A stretch of 42,258 bases of DNA from DATCKG01 sp036562385. GTDB taxonomy: Bacteria; Bacillota; Sulfobacillia; Symbiobacteriales; Symbiobacteriaceae. Both the position numbers and the translations under genes were made by a program. Below, piece by piece: positions 8,325-16,190 of the stretch. Under the pieces are notes generated by a model, which was not told the origin of the DNA, did no database searches, and worked only from the letters and a program-made list of their open reading frames with translations. Every line of letters begins with the position of its first letter. Position 1 is the first letter of the stretch. The stretch covers positions 1 through 42,258 of the forward strand of contig DATCKG010000042.1 of NCBI GenBank assembly GCA_036562385.1, in the 5' to 3' direction.

Positions 8325-9380
8325 TTACCGGGCGCTTCCCTGCACCTGCTGGCCTGCCAGGGATGCCTCGGCGTACAGCGACTGGCCCACCAGTTCGGCC
8401 AGCTCCACGACCCGGCAAGAGTAGCCCCATTCGTTGTCGTACCAGGCCACCACCTTGACCAGGTTGTCCGGCCCCGCCATGGTGGAGAGCCCGTCGATGA
8501 TGCAGGAGCGCTCGTCCCCCACGAAGTCCACGGAAACCAGGGGCTCCTCTGTGTACCCGATAATCCCCTTCATGGGACCTTCCGCGGCTTCCCGCAGGAC
8601 GGCGTTGACTTCGGCCGCAGTGGCGCTCTTTTCCAACCGGGCCACCAGGTCGACCACCGAAACGTCCGTGGTGGGAACCCGGAGAGCCATCCCGGTCAGG
8701 CGCCCGGCCAGCTCCGGCAACACCTGGCCCACCGCCTTCGCGGCGCCGGTGGTGGTGGGGACGATGGATGTGGTCGCGGCACGGGCCCGACGCAGATCCT
8801 TCTTGTGCGGATTATCCAGCAGCTTCTGGTCGTTGGTGTATGCATGAACGGTGGTCATCAGGCCGCTGATGATGCCAAACTCCTCGTGCAGCACCTTGGC
8901 CAAAGGCGCCAGGCAGTTGGTGGTGCATGATGCCGCTGCGATCACGTCGTGAAGCTGAGGGTTGTACTGGTCCTGGTTGACGCCCATGACGATGGTGGTG
9001 TCCGCATCCTTTGAAGCCGTGGTGATGATGACCTTGCGGGCTCCGCTCTGCAAGTGCAGGGCCGCCTTGGCCCGTTCCTTGTGTTTGCCCGTGGCCTCGA
9101 TCACCACGTCGACCCCCAGGGAGGCCCAGGGCAGCTTGGAAGCGTCACGCTCTGCCACCAGTGCCACACGGTGACCGTTGATCACCAGGGCATCTTCCTC
9201 GGCTCGGACCTCGCCATCGAAGCGGCCATGGGTGGAGTCATACCGCAGCAGATGCGCGAGGGTAGCGGCATCATACGAAGCATTGATGGCAACCAGCTCG
9301 AGCTGGGAGCTCCGCATGATGCGCCGGCAGACCATCCGGCCGATCCGGCCAAAGCCATTGATGGCCACCTTTGCCTTCAA
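8325..9380 (-). CDS. gap: Glyceraldehyde-3-phosphate dehydrogenase, GapB-like
   Basis: This 351-residue enzyme interconverts glyceraldehyde 3-phosphate and 1,3-bisphosphoglycerate. It has the nucleotide motif NGFGRIG (8-14), the catalytic SCTTNCLAPLAK (Cys152), MTTVHAYTNDQ with the catalytic His, and WYDNEWGYS near the end. The position that selects NAD reads AINASYD rather than the AINDLTD of glycolytic GapA. AINASY is what I remember of B. subtilis GapB, the NADP-preferring gluconeogenic form, so NADP use is inferred. The frame opens at GTG 9404, but TTG 9380 follows GGGAGG by 11 bases and gives the usual beginning KAKVAINGFGRIG. It is transcribed alone and diverges from the bkd operon. Confidence 0.93.
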   Translation of the reverse strand: MKAKVAINGFGRIGRMVCRRIMRSSQLELVAINASYDAATLAHLLRYDSTHGRFDGEVRAEEDALVINGHRVALVAERDASKLPWASLGVDVVIEATGKHKERAKAALHLQSGARKVIITTASKDADTTIVMGVNQDQYNPQLHDVIAAASCTTNCLAPLAKVLHEEFGIISGLMTTVHAYTNDQKLLDNPHKKDLRRARAATTSIVPTTTGAAKAVGQVLPELAGRLTGMALRVPTTDVSVVDLVARLEKSATAAEVNAVLREAAEGPMKGIIGYTEEPLVSVDFVGDERSCIIDGLSTMAGPDNLVKVVAWYDNEWGYSCRVVELAELVGQSLYAEASLAGQQVQGSAR

Positions 9381-9441
9381 GTCCTGTCGAACCTCCCGCC
9401 TCACCGGTGGTACCGGCGATCAGTATTGTCCTGCTTTTCCA

Positions 9442-9470
9442 CCATAACACAGCCTTATTGATAGCATCAA
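9442..9470 (-). promoter_or_regulatory. Candidate gap promoter
   Basis: On the minus strand TTGATG (9470-9465), a 17-base spacer and TTATGG (9447-9442) form a moderate sigma-A promoter about 62 bases before the gap start. The -35 overlaps the palindrome listed separately. Confidence 0.5.
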
Positions 9471-9484
9471 GCAATATGCTTGAT
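9466..9484. promoter_or_regulatory. Palindromic operator candidate in the gap/bkd divergent region
   Basis: ATCAAGCAATATGCTTGAT is a perfect 7-bp inverted repeat with a 5-base centre. It is loosely nested in TTGATA (9458-9463) / TATCAA (9491-9496). It covers the -35 of the proposed gap promoter and lies 22 bases before the proposed bkd -35, so a repressor bound here could act on gap or on both. The binding protein is unknown. Confidence 0.45.
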
Positions 9485-9506
9485 CCGCGATATCAAATTT
9501 ACCTAT

Positions 9507-9536
9507 TTGACACCGCTATCAGAAATCACGAATACA
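9507..9536 (+). promoter_or_regulatory. Candidate promoter of the bkd operon
   Basis: TTGACA (9507-9512), an 18-base spacer and AATACA (9531-9536). The -35 is consensus and the -10 is weak. Confidence 0.45.
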
Positions 9537-9774
9537 GTGAACGACTGAAAGCGAGGGGTCGACAGAGGCGGAAGCCGGCGCTGGCATGCGGGGCAGGACG
9601 CGGGGCTTTGCAGGCACGGTTCTGCAATCGGCTGCAGCCCTCTGCAGCGGTGTGCAGGGGGCATGCCCCTGGACCCGGATCCGCGGACGGGGGCGGCCCG
9701 GCACGACTGTTGCATGGAGAATGGAGGTGCCCCGCGTTCCCGGCAGAGTTGGGAGAGGAAAGGGGACGAAGGCT
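9537..9774 (+). other. Long leader before the bkd operon
   Basis: About 240 bases separate the proposed promoter from the first start codon. No convincing gene is seen. The stretch 9614-9680 is rich in TGCA/CTGCAG elements (CTGCAA, CTGCAG twice, GTGCAG, GGGCATGCCCC) able to form several small hairpins, which could be a regulatory leader. I do not recognise a known riboswitch. Confidence 0.3.
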
Positions 9775-11190
9775 GTGGCCCGATTCGACGTGGTGGTATT
9801 GGGGGGCGGAACCGGCGGGTACGTAGCGGCGATCCGGGGCGCCCAGTTGGGTCTGAAGGTGGCGCTGGTAGAGAAGGACAAGGTGGGAGGCACCTGTCTC
9901 CACCGCGGCTGCATCCCCACCAAGACCTACCTGCGGAGTGCCGAACTGCTTCATACCCTGCGGCAGAGCGAAGCCTTCGGCCTCCGGCACGGGGGCGTCA
10001 CCCTGGACTTTGCAGCCGTCCATGCCCGCAAGGAGCAGGTGGTGGCGACCCTCCATCAGGGCGTCCAGGGGCTGCTGAAGCGTCACGGCGTGACGGTCTA
10101 TTACGGGACGGGGACCCTGGTGCCTCCGTCCATTTTCTCCCCGGGGGGCATGGTGGCGGTCACGGCCCCCGACGGGAAGCAGGAGATGCTGGAGCCGGAG
10201 AAGGTGATCATCGCCACGGGCTCCCGGCCCAGGACTATGGGGCTTTCTGTGGACGGTATTCATACCATGACATCCGACGAGGCCCTCGCCCGGACGGCGC
10301 TGCCCAGTTCGGTCGTCATCGTGGGCGGCGGCGCCGTGGGCGTCGAGTGGGCCAGTCTCCTGCAGGATTTCGGGGCCGCGGTCACCCTGGTGGAGGCGCT
10401 GCCCCGGATCCTGGCCAGCGAGGACGAAGAGGTGGCCGCCGAGGTCGCCGGCGCGATGCAGCGAAGGGGGATCCGCATCCTCACTGGTGCGGAGGTGCTG
10501 CCCGGGACCGTCCAGGTGGAAGGCGGCCGGGTCTCGCTGCAGGTCCGGGCGGAAAAGCAGGTGCAGACGCTGCAGGCTGAAACCTTGCTGCTGGCAGCCG
10601 GGCGGGAGCCGGTCACCCAGGGGATTGGCCTGGAGAACCGGGAGCGGGTGACTCTGGGTCCCGGGGGCTTCATCCAGGTGGATGCCTTTGGCCGGACGGG
10701 CGATCCGGCGGTCTATGCCATCGGGGACGTGGTGGGCGGCGGGCTGGCCCATGTGGCTGCCCGGCAGGGGATCATCGCCATGGAGCACATCGCCGGCCTC
10801 CGTCCGGAGCCCCTGGACCGCCAGAAGGTGCCCCGGTGCGTCTACGGGCGCCCGGAGGTGGCCGCCGTGGGATACACCGAGGCGGAGGCCCGGGCCCGGG
10901 GGTTTGAGGTGAAGGTCGCGAAGTTTCCCTTCCGGGCGATCGGCAAGGCCCTGGTCCACGGGGAGACCGGCGGCTTTGCCAAGGTGGTGGCGGACGCCCG
11001 GACCGGAGACCTGCTGGGGGTGCACCTGGTGGGTCCCGATGCTACCAATCTGGTGAGCGAGGCCGGACTGGCCCTGCTGCTGAACGCCAGCGCCTGGGAA
11101 GTGGGGCAGCTGGTCCATCCCCATCCCTCCCTCTCGGAGGTCCTGGGGGAGGCGGCCCTGGCGGTGGAGGGCCGGGCGCTTCATCTGTAG
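9775..11190 (+). CDS. lpdA: Dihydrolipoyl dehydrogenase (E3 of the 2-oxoacid dehydrogenase complex)
   Basis: A 471-residue FAD enzyme that reoxidises the dihydrolipoyl arm of E2 and reduces NAD+. It shows the FAD motif GGGTGG (10-15), the redox-active disulfide in GGTCLHRGCIPTK (Cys41, Cys46), the NAD motif VGGGAVGVE, the second FAD motif YAIGDV, and the C-terminal His-Glu segment HPHPSLSEVLGEA. GTG 9775 is chosen because AAAGGGG lies about 9 bases upstream and the FAD motif then begins at the usual residue. Upstream in-frame codons would add an unrelated extension. It is first in an operon with E1alpha, E1beta and E2, so it is probably dedicated to this complex. Confidence 0.93.
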   Translation: MARFDVVVLGGGTGGYVAAIRGAQLGLKVALVEKDKVGGTCLHRGCIPTKTYLRSAELLHTLRQSEAFGLRHGGVTLDFAAVHARKEQVVATLHQGVQGLLKRHGVTVYYGTGTLVPPSIFSPGGMVAVTAPDGKQEMLEPEKVIIATGSRPRTMGLSVDGIHTMTSDEALARTALPSSVVIVGGGAVGVEWASLLQDFGAAVTLVEALPRILASEDEEVAAEVAGAMQRRGIRILTGAEVLPGTVQVEGGRVSLQVRAEKQVQTLQAETLLLAAGREPVTQGIGLENRERVTLGPGGFIQVDAFGRTGDPAVYAIGDVVGGGLAHVAARQGIIAMEHIAGLRPEPLDRQKVPRCVYGRPEVAAVGYTEAEARARGFEVKVAKFPFRAIGKALVHGETGGFAKVVADARTGDLLGVHLVGPDATNLVSEAGLALLLNASAWEVGQLVHPHPSLSEVLGEAALAVEGRALHL

Positions 11191-11236
11191 CGGCGGACCG
11201 TTCCGGCCGTGGGAGAGGCAGGGGAGGCTGAGCTAC

Positions 11237-12241
11237 ATGATCACCGGTACACCGTCGCGGCTCGCGGAACTGGGACTGACCCGTGAACAGGCGCTGGAGA
11301 TGTACTACTACATGCTCCTCACGCGGCGTATGGATGAACGGATGTGGCTGCTGCAGCGGAGCGGCAGGATTCCCTTCGTGATCTCGGCCCAGGGCGCCGA
11401 GACGGCCCAGGTGGGCGCCGCTTACGCCTTCCGGAGGGGCCAGGACTACTTCGCCCCGTACTACCGGGACGTGGGGGTGGTCCTGGTGGCGGGGATGACG
11501 CCCCGGGAAATCCTGTTGGGCGCCTTCGGCCGGCAGGCCGATCCCTCCTCCGGCGGCAAACAGATGCCCAATCACTGGAGCAAGCGGTCCCTGAACATCA
11601 TCTCCGGCTCCAGCCCGGTCACCACCCAACTGCTGCATGCCGTGGGGGTGGCGGTGGCTGCCCGGATGCGGGGCGACGACGTGGTGGTCTACACCGCGTG
11701 CGGCGAGGGCTCCTCGAACCAGGGGGATTTCCACGAGGCCTTGAACTGGGCCGCCCTGCACCGGCTGCCCGTGGTCTTCTTCGTGCAGAACAATCAGTTT
11801 GCCATCTCCGTGCCCCTTTGTAAGCAGGTGGCCGGGGGCTCGGTGGCGGCCCGAGCCCATGGGTACGGCATCCCGGGGGTGCAGGTGGACGGGACGGACG
11901 TACTGGCGGTCTACGGGGCGGTCCGGGAGGCCCACCAGCGGGCCCGGCGGGGCGAGGGGCCTACCCTCATCGAGGCCCGCTGCATCCGCCTCACCTCCCA
12001 CTCCTCTGATGACGATCACCGGCGGTATCGGCCGCCGGAGGAACTGGAGGCGGCCCGGGCGGCCGATCCCCTGATCCGGACCCGGACCGAGTGGCTGGCC
12101 ACCGGCCTGATGACCGAGGCGGAGGAGCAGCAACTGGAGCAGCGGGTGGCCGCGGAGGTGGATGACGCCACCGAATGGGCGGAACGGCAGCCCTACGCGC
12201 CCCCGGAGTTTGCGCTGCGCCATGTCTACGAGGAGGGCTGA
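11237..12241 (+). CDS. bkdAA: Branched-chain 2-oxoacid dehydrogenase E1 alpha subunit
   Basis: A 334-residue thiamine-diphosphate-binding alpha subunit. With E1beta it decarboxylates the keto acids of valine, leucine and isoleucine and transfers the acyl group to the lipoyl arm of E2. The ThDP segment is GEGSSNQGDFHEALNWAA with NNQFAIS following, and the phosphorylation-loop-like region SHSSDDDHRRYR is present. The pattern DERMWLLQRSGRIPFVISAQG and PSSGGKQMP matches my memory of B. subtilis BkdAA more closely than PdhA, so the branched-chain assignment is preferred; pyruvate remains possible. ATG start 46 bases after lpdA; AGGCAGGGGAGG lies just upstream. The E1beta start follows the stop by four bases. 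Confidence 0.88.
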   Translation: MITGTPSRLAELGLTREQALEMYYYMLLTRRMDERMWLLQRSGRIPFVISAQGAETAQVGAAYAFRRGQDYFAPYYRDVGVVLVAGMTPREILLGAFGRQADPSSGGKQMPNHWSKRSLNIISGSSPVTTQLLHAVGVAVAARMRGDDVVVYTACGEGSSNQGDFHEALNWAALHRLPVVFFVQNNQFAISVPLCKQVAGGSVAARAHGYGIPGVQVDGTDVLAVYGAVREAHQRARRGEGPTLIEARCIRLTSHSSDDDHRRYRPPEELEAARAADPLIRTRTEWLATGLMTEAEEQQLEQRVAAEVDDATEWAERQPYAPPEFALRHVYEEG

Positions 12242-12245
12242 GCCC

Positions 12246-13229
12246 ATGGCGCTGCTGAGTTTTTTGGAGGCGATTCGGGAGGCGCTCCGGCAGGAGATGC
12301 GCCGGGATCCGGACGTCTGGGTGGTGGGGGAAGACGTGGGCCGCAAGGGCGGCGTCTTCGGGGTCACCCAGGGGCTGTATGAGGAGTTCGGGGAGCAGCG
12401 GGTGCAGGATTCGCCCCTCACGGAGTCTGCCATCGTGGGGGTGGGCATCGGGGCGGCCCTGTACGGCACCAGGCCGGTCTGCGAGATCCAGTTTGCCGAC
12501 TTTATCTTCCCGGCGTTCAACCAGATCATCTCCGAGGCCGCCAAGATGCGCTACCGGTCCAACTCCGACTGGTCGGTGCCCATGGTGATCCGGGCGCCCT
12601 ACGGCGGCGGCGTCCGCGGTGGCCTCTACCACAGCCAGTCGGTGGAGCACTACTTCACCAGCACGCCCGGCCTCAAGGTGGTGGTGCCCAGCACCCCCTA
12701 CGATGCCAAGGGGCTGCTCATCAGCGCCATCCGGGACCCCGATCCGGTGCTCTTCTTTGAACATAAGGGCCTCTACCGGGCCGTCCGGGAGGAGGTGCCT
12801 GACGAACCGTACACCGTTCCCATCGGCAAGGCCGCGGTCCGCCGGGAGGGGTCTGACATCACCGTCATCAGCTACGGCAAGACCCTCCATTTCTGCCTGG
12901 AGGCCGCGGAGGAGCTCGCCCGGGAGGGGTACGAGGCGCTGGTGCTGGACCTGCGGACCCTCTTGCCCCTGGATCGGGAGGCCATCGTCGAGGCGGCCCG
13001 CCGCACCGGAAAGGTGCTGATCGTCCACGAGGCCAACAAGACCCACGGCATCGGCGCCGAGGTGGCCAGCATCATCGCCGAGGAGTGCCTCTTCGACCTG
13101 GATGCGCCCATCCGGCGCCTGTGCGGGCCGGACATTCCCGCCATGCCGTTTGCCGCTCCGATGGAGCAGTTCTACATGCTGAGCCCGGAAAAGTGCCTGG
13201 CCGCCATGCGGGAACTGGCGCAGTTCTGA
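12246..13229 (+). CDS. bkdAB: Branched-chain 2-oxoacid dehydrogenase E1 beta subunit
   Basis: A 327-residue beta subunit completing the alpha2beta2 E1 enzyme. It opens with LSFLEAIREALRQEMRRDPDVWVVGEDVG and has the transketolase pyrimidine-binding domain (about 5-180), with TESAIVGVGIGAAL and the cofactor/metal-region segment IRAPYGGGVRGGLYHSQS. A transketolase C-terminal domain (about 200-320) contains GKTLHFCLEAAEEL and VLDLRTLLPLD. ATG 12246 is chosen, coupled to the E1alpha stop with GAGGAGGG upstream. Size and motif order are normal for BkdAB/PdhB proteins. Confidence 0.9.
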   Translation: MALLSFLEAIREALRQEMRRDPDVWVVGEDVGRKGGVFGVTQGLYEEFGEQRVQDSPLTESAIVGVGIGAALYGTRPVCEIQFADFIFPAFNQIISEAAKMRYRSNSDWSVPMVIRAPYGGGVRGGLYHSQSVEHYFTSTPGLKVVVPSTPYDAKGLLISAIRDPDPVLFFEHKGLYRAVREEVPDEPYTVPIGKAAVRREGSDITVISYGKTLHFCLEAAEELAREGYEALVLDLRTLLPLDREAIVEAARRTGKVLIVHEANKTHGIGAEVASIIAEECLFDLDAPIRRLCGPDIPAMPFAAPMEQFYMLSPEKCLAAMRELAQF

Positions 13230-13242
13230 GGGGGGCGGGAGC

Positions 13243-14544
13243 GTGGAGATCAGGATGCCTCAGTTGGGGGAGTCGGTGACGGAAGGGACCATCGGCAGGT
13301 GGCTGGTGCGGCCGGGGGATCGGGTCCGCCGCTACCAGCCCCTGGCTGAGGTGATCACGGACAAGGTCACGGCCGAACTGCCGGCGCCGGCCGAGGGGAC
13401 GATCCTGACCCTGGAGGTCCAGGAGGGGGCGACGGTTCCGGTAGGGACGGTGATCGCGACCATGGACGCGGGGGAGGGGAGCGGTGAGGCGCCGGCAGCT
13501 CCGGCCGGTGAGGGGCCGGTTCCCAGGACGGAGGCGGAGGACCCTGGCCCTTCAAGCCCGGCGAACAACGGCACTGCGCAGCGGAGCCGGTACAGCCCGG
13601 CCGTCCTGCGCTTGGCCCAGGAATACGGCCTGGATCTGAGCCAGATCCGGGGCACCGGGCTGGGCGGCCGCATCACGCGCAAGGATGTGGAGGCTGCGGC
13701 AGCCGCCCGTGCCAAAGAGGCGGCGCCGGCGGCCTCGTCCAGCCCGGCAACCCCGGCGGCGGCCGCGGCCACGGCAGGTCCTACGGGGACAATCCCGGCC
13801 TCTCCCCAGCCTGCCCCCGCCGCTTCCCTGCCGTCCCCTGGACCCGGGGACGAGGTGATCCCCGTGGACCCCATCCGCCGGCGCATCGCGGAGAAGATGG
13901 TCCTCGCCCGCCGGGAGGCGCCCCACGCCTGGAGCATGATCCCGGTGGACGTCACTGGCCTGGTGAACCTGCGGGAGCAGGCCGCAGCGGAGTTCCGACG
14001 CCGGGAGGGGGTGCCTTTGTCCTATGTGGCCTTCTTCATCAAGGCCACCGTGGAGGCCCTCAAGGAGTACCCCATCCTCAACAGCCAGTGGGCCGGGGAC
14101 CGGATCATCATCAAGCGGGACATCAACATCTCGGTGGCCGTGGCCACCGAAGACGCGCTGGCGGTGCCCGTCATCAAGGGGGCGGACCGGCTCTCCATCG
14201 CGGGGCTCTGCCACGCGGTGGCAGACCTGGCAGCCCGGGCCCGGGCCGGGAAGCTGACCCTGGAGGACGTCTCCGGCGGCACCTTCACCGTCAACAACAC
14301 CGGCGCCTTCGGTTCTATCCTGTCGGCGCCCATCATCAACTACCCGCAGGCCGCCATCCTCAGCTTCGAGGCCATCACCAGGACTCCGGTGGTGGTGGGG
14401 GACGACGCGATTGCAATCCGCTCCATTATGAACATCTGCCTGAGCATCGATCACCGCATCCTGGACGGGCTGGTGGCCGGGCGGTTCCTACAGGCGGTCA
14501 AGGCCCGGCTGGAGGCCTTCGGGCCGGATACGCCTCTTTATTAG
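13243..14544 (+). CDS. bkdB: Branched-chain 2-oxoacid dehydrogenase E2 (dihydrolipoyl acyltransferase)
   Basis: A 433-residue E2 core. Domains in order are: one N-terminal lipoyl domain (about 1-77) with the lipoylated lysine in VITDKVTAEL (Lys41); an Ala/Pro linker; a peripheral-subunit-binding domain (about 117-151, YSPAVLRLAQEYGLDL to TRKDVEAA) that docks E1 and E3; a second flexible Ala/Pro/Ser linker (152-205); and the catalytic domain (206-433) with SIDHRILDG (His404, Asp408). GTG start with GGGGGCGGGAG upstream, 13 bases after E1beta. It transfers the acyl group from lipoate to CoA. Lipoate synthase is encoded 0.6 kb downstream, consistent with the need for lipoylation. Confidence 0.92.
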   Translation: MEIRMPQLGESVTEGTIGRWLVRPGDRVRRYQPLAEVITDKVTAELPAPAEGTILTLEVQEGATVPVGTVIATMDAGEGSGEAPAAPAGEGPVPRTEAEDPGPSSPANNGTAQRSRYSPAVLRLAQEYGLDLSQIRGTGLGGRITRKDVEAAAAARAKEAAPAASSSPATPAAAAATAGPTGTIPASPQPAPAASLPSPGPGDEVIPVDPIRRRIAEKMVLARREAPHAWSMIPVDVTGLVNLREQAAAEFRRREGVPLSYVAFFIKATVEALKEYPILNSQWAGDRIIIKRDINISVAVATEDALAVPVIKGADRLSIAGLCHAVADLAARARAGKLTLEDVSGGTFTVNNTGAFGSILSAPIINYPQAAILSFEAITRTPVVVGDDAIAIRSIMNICLSIDHRILDGLVAGRFLQAVKARLEAFGPDTPLY

Positions 14545-14554
14545 GGAAAGTAAG

Positions 14555-14592
14555 GGCCAGGGATGACCCTGTGGATCGGGGCATCCCTGGCC
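14555..14592 (-). terminator. Hairpin between bkdB and the DUF4870 gene
   Basis: An 11-bp stem (GGCCAGGGATG / CATCCCTGGCC) with a 16-base loop lies between convergent genes. On the minus strand it is followed by CTTACTTTCC, on the plus strand by no T-run, so it probably serves the minus-strand gene better. Confidence 0.55.
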
Positions 14593-14608
14593 TGAAACGT
14601 GGAGGACG

Positions 14609-15019
14609 CTACTTGCCCAGGCTATCCATCCACTGGCCGAAGACGGGGTGCCGATATTCCTCGCCCTGAAACGCCCGTACGGCAGCGATGACGGCCAGCA
14701 CCAGCACAGCGATCTCCAGGCTACCTAGCAGGAGCACACCCAGCAGCCCGACGGTGGCCCGAGGTGCGAATCCGAAAGGGGCGCCCAGGCTGAACAATCC
14801 GATGGCACTGATACCGAAAGCGATGGGGAGGGCCCATCCCAACACCAGGGAGATGACCTGCAGGCCCAGCGACTGTTTGGCATGCCGGGTCACGAAGGCT
14901 GACTTGGGCCGGTACAGGGTGTAGACCACAAGGGTGGCGACCAGCCCGGCCAGGTTCAGCAAGAGCGCCAGATGGACAAGACCTGCCACTACCTTCTCTT
15001 CACTCGTCGGTTGCACCAT
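14609..15019 (-). CDS. DUF4870-type small membrane protein
   Basis: A 136-residue protein with three predicted membrane segments (about 11-35, 50-78 and 90-118) and the motif RHAKQSLGLQV between the first two. This is the F-x-x-x-H-x-K/R-Q-S/A pattern of the DUF4870/TMEM-like family. The C-terminus is short and polar. Function is unknown for the family. The ATG is preceded by AGGGGGAAAG at good spacing. It is encoded alone and opposite to its neighbours. Confidence 0.7.
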   Translation of the reverse strand: MVQPTSEEKVVAGLVHLALLLNLAGLVATLVVYTLYRPKSAFVTRHAKQSLGLQVISLVLGWALPIAFGISAIGLFSLGAPFGFAPRATVGLLGVLLLGSLEIAVLVLAVIAAVRAFQGEEYRHPVFGQWMDSLGK

Positions 15020-15065
15020 CTTTCCCCCTATAACGTGATTTGCCCCGGGGCGCAAAAGAGAACAC

Positions 15066-15103
15066 TTGACAAGTTTCGTTTGTCGAGGACAAAATCCTGT
15101 CAA
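15066..15103 (+). promoter_or_regulatory. Possible lipA control region
   Basis: A consensus -35 TTGACA (15066-15071) is followed by the palindrome TTGTCGAGGACAA (15080-15092) and TGTCAA (15098-15103). A good -10 at 17 bases is not evident (ACAAAA), so the promoter call is weak; the nested inverted repeats may be an operator. Confidence 0.3.
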
Positions 15104-15181
15104 CGCAGGTAGGTTGCGTGTATTTCCTGGGAAGGGTAGACTAGGCGCGTGGGCATCATCGCACGTTAGGAAGTGATCTGC

Positions 15182-16147
15182 GTGGCTGGTCCGTTTCATG
15201 TTGATCCTGAGATGGAGCTCCCAGTGGTGCCCAGTCGGTCTCGGGCCGATGTGGGCCGGAAGCCGGAGTGGCTGAAGATCAGCCTGCAGACCAATCCGGA
15301 GTTTCTGGAGCTCAAGCGGCTGATGCGTTCCCAGGGCCTGCACACGGTGTGCGAAGAGGCGCGGTGCCCCAACATCTACGAGTGTTGGAACCGCCGGACC
15401 GCCACCTTCATGATCCTGGGCGATATCTGCACCCGCAACTGCGGGTTTTGCGCCGTCCACTCGGGCCGGCCGGCTGCGCCGGATCCGGAAGAGCCCGAGC
15501 GGGTGGCGGAAGCCTGCGCCGCGCTGAATCTGCGGCATGTGGTGGTCACGTCGGTGGCCCGGGATGACCTCCCCGACGGCGGCGCCAGTATGTTTGCGGC
15601 AACGATCCGGGCGATCCGCCGGCGGAATCCCCACACCGGCGTGGAGGTGTTGATCCCCGACTTCCAGGGCAACTGGGAGGCCCTGGACATCGTCCTGGAG
15701 GCGGAACCCGACGTTCTCAACCACAACGTGGAGACGGTGCGGCGGCTCACGGATCGGGTCCGCTCCCGGGCGCAGTACGACCGCTCCCTGGAACTGCTGC
15801 GCCGGGCCAAGGACGCCAAGCCCCATATCATCACCAAGTCCTCCATCATGGTGGGGCTGGGGGAGACCTGGCAAGAACTGTTGGAGACGCTGGATGACCT
15901 GCGGGCCCATCGGGTGGACGTGGTCACCATCGGCCAGTACCTGAGGCCCACCAGCCGGCACCTGGCAGTGGAGAAGTTCTACACGCCCGCCGAGTTTGCC
16001 GCCCTCCGGGAGGAGGGCCTGAAGCGGGGCTTCATGCACGTGGAGTCCGGGCCCCTGGTGCGCTCCAGCTACCACGCCGATGAGCAGTCGGCGGAAGCGG
16101 TGGCCCGCCGCCGGGCCAGGGGCCTGCGGCCGGCGGAGGCGGAATGA
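15182..16147 (+). CDS. lipA: Lipoyl synthase
   Basis: A 321-residue radical-SAM enzyme that inserts two sulfurs into octanoyl chains on lipoyl domains. It has the auxiliary cluster motif CEEARCPNIYEC (Cys57, Cys62, Cys68), the radical-SAM motif CTRNCGFC (Cys83, Cys87, Cys90) and the C-terminal segment GPLVRSSYHA, whose serine ligates the auxiliary cluster. GTG 15182 is preferred over GTG 15173 because AGGAAG then stands about 8 bases upstream. The lipoyl acceptor encoded closest is BkdB. No octanoyltransferase gene (lipB or lipM) is in the window. Confidence 0.95.
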   Translation: MAGPFHVDPEMELPVVPSRSRADVGRKPEWLKISLQTNPEFLELKRLMRSQGLHTVCEEARCPNIYECWNRRTATFMILGDICTRNCGFCAVHSGRPAAPDPEEPERVAEACAALNLRHVVVTSVARDDLPDGGASMFAATIRAIRRRNPHTGVEVLIPDFQGNWEALDIVLEAEPDVLNHNVETVRRLTDRVRSRAQYDRSLELLRRAKDAKPHIITKSSIMVGLGETWQELLETLDDLRAHRVDVVTIGQYLRPTSRHLAVEKFYTPAEFAALREEGLKRGFMHVESGPLVRSSYHADEQSAEAVARRRARGLRPAEAE

Positions 16148-16149
16148 GA

Positions 16150-16189
16150 AACTGCCTGGCTGCCCCTTTTTGGGGGCGGCCAGGCAGTT
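16150..16189. terminator. Bidirectional terminator between lipA and the MBL gene
   Basis: A long stem (AACTGCCTGGC / GCCAGGCAGTT extended by TGCCCC / GGGGCG) lies directly between two convergent stop codons. The loop carries a T-run, but neither flank is strongly T-rich. Confidence 0.7.
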
Positions 16190-16190
16190 G

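Noticed and set aside
9540..9774. Riboswitch in the bkd leader
   Set aside because: Several small hairpins are possible, but no known riboswitch core could be matched and no terminator/antiterminator pair is clear.
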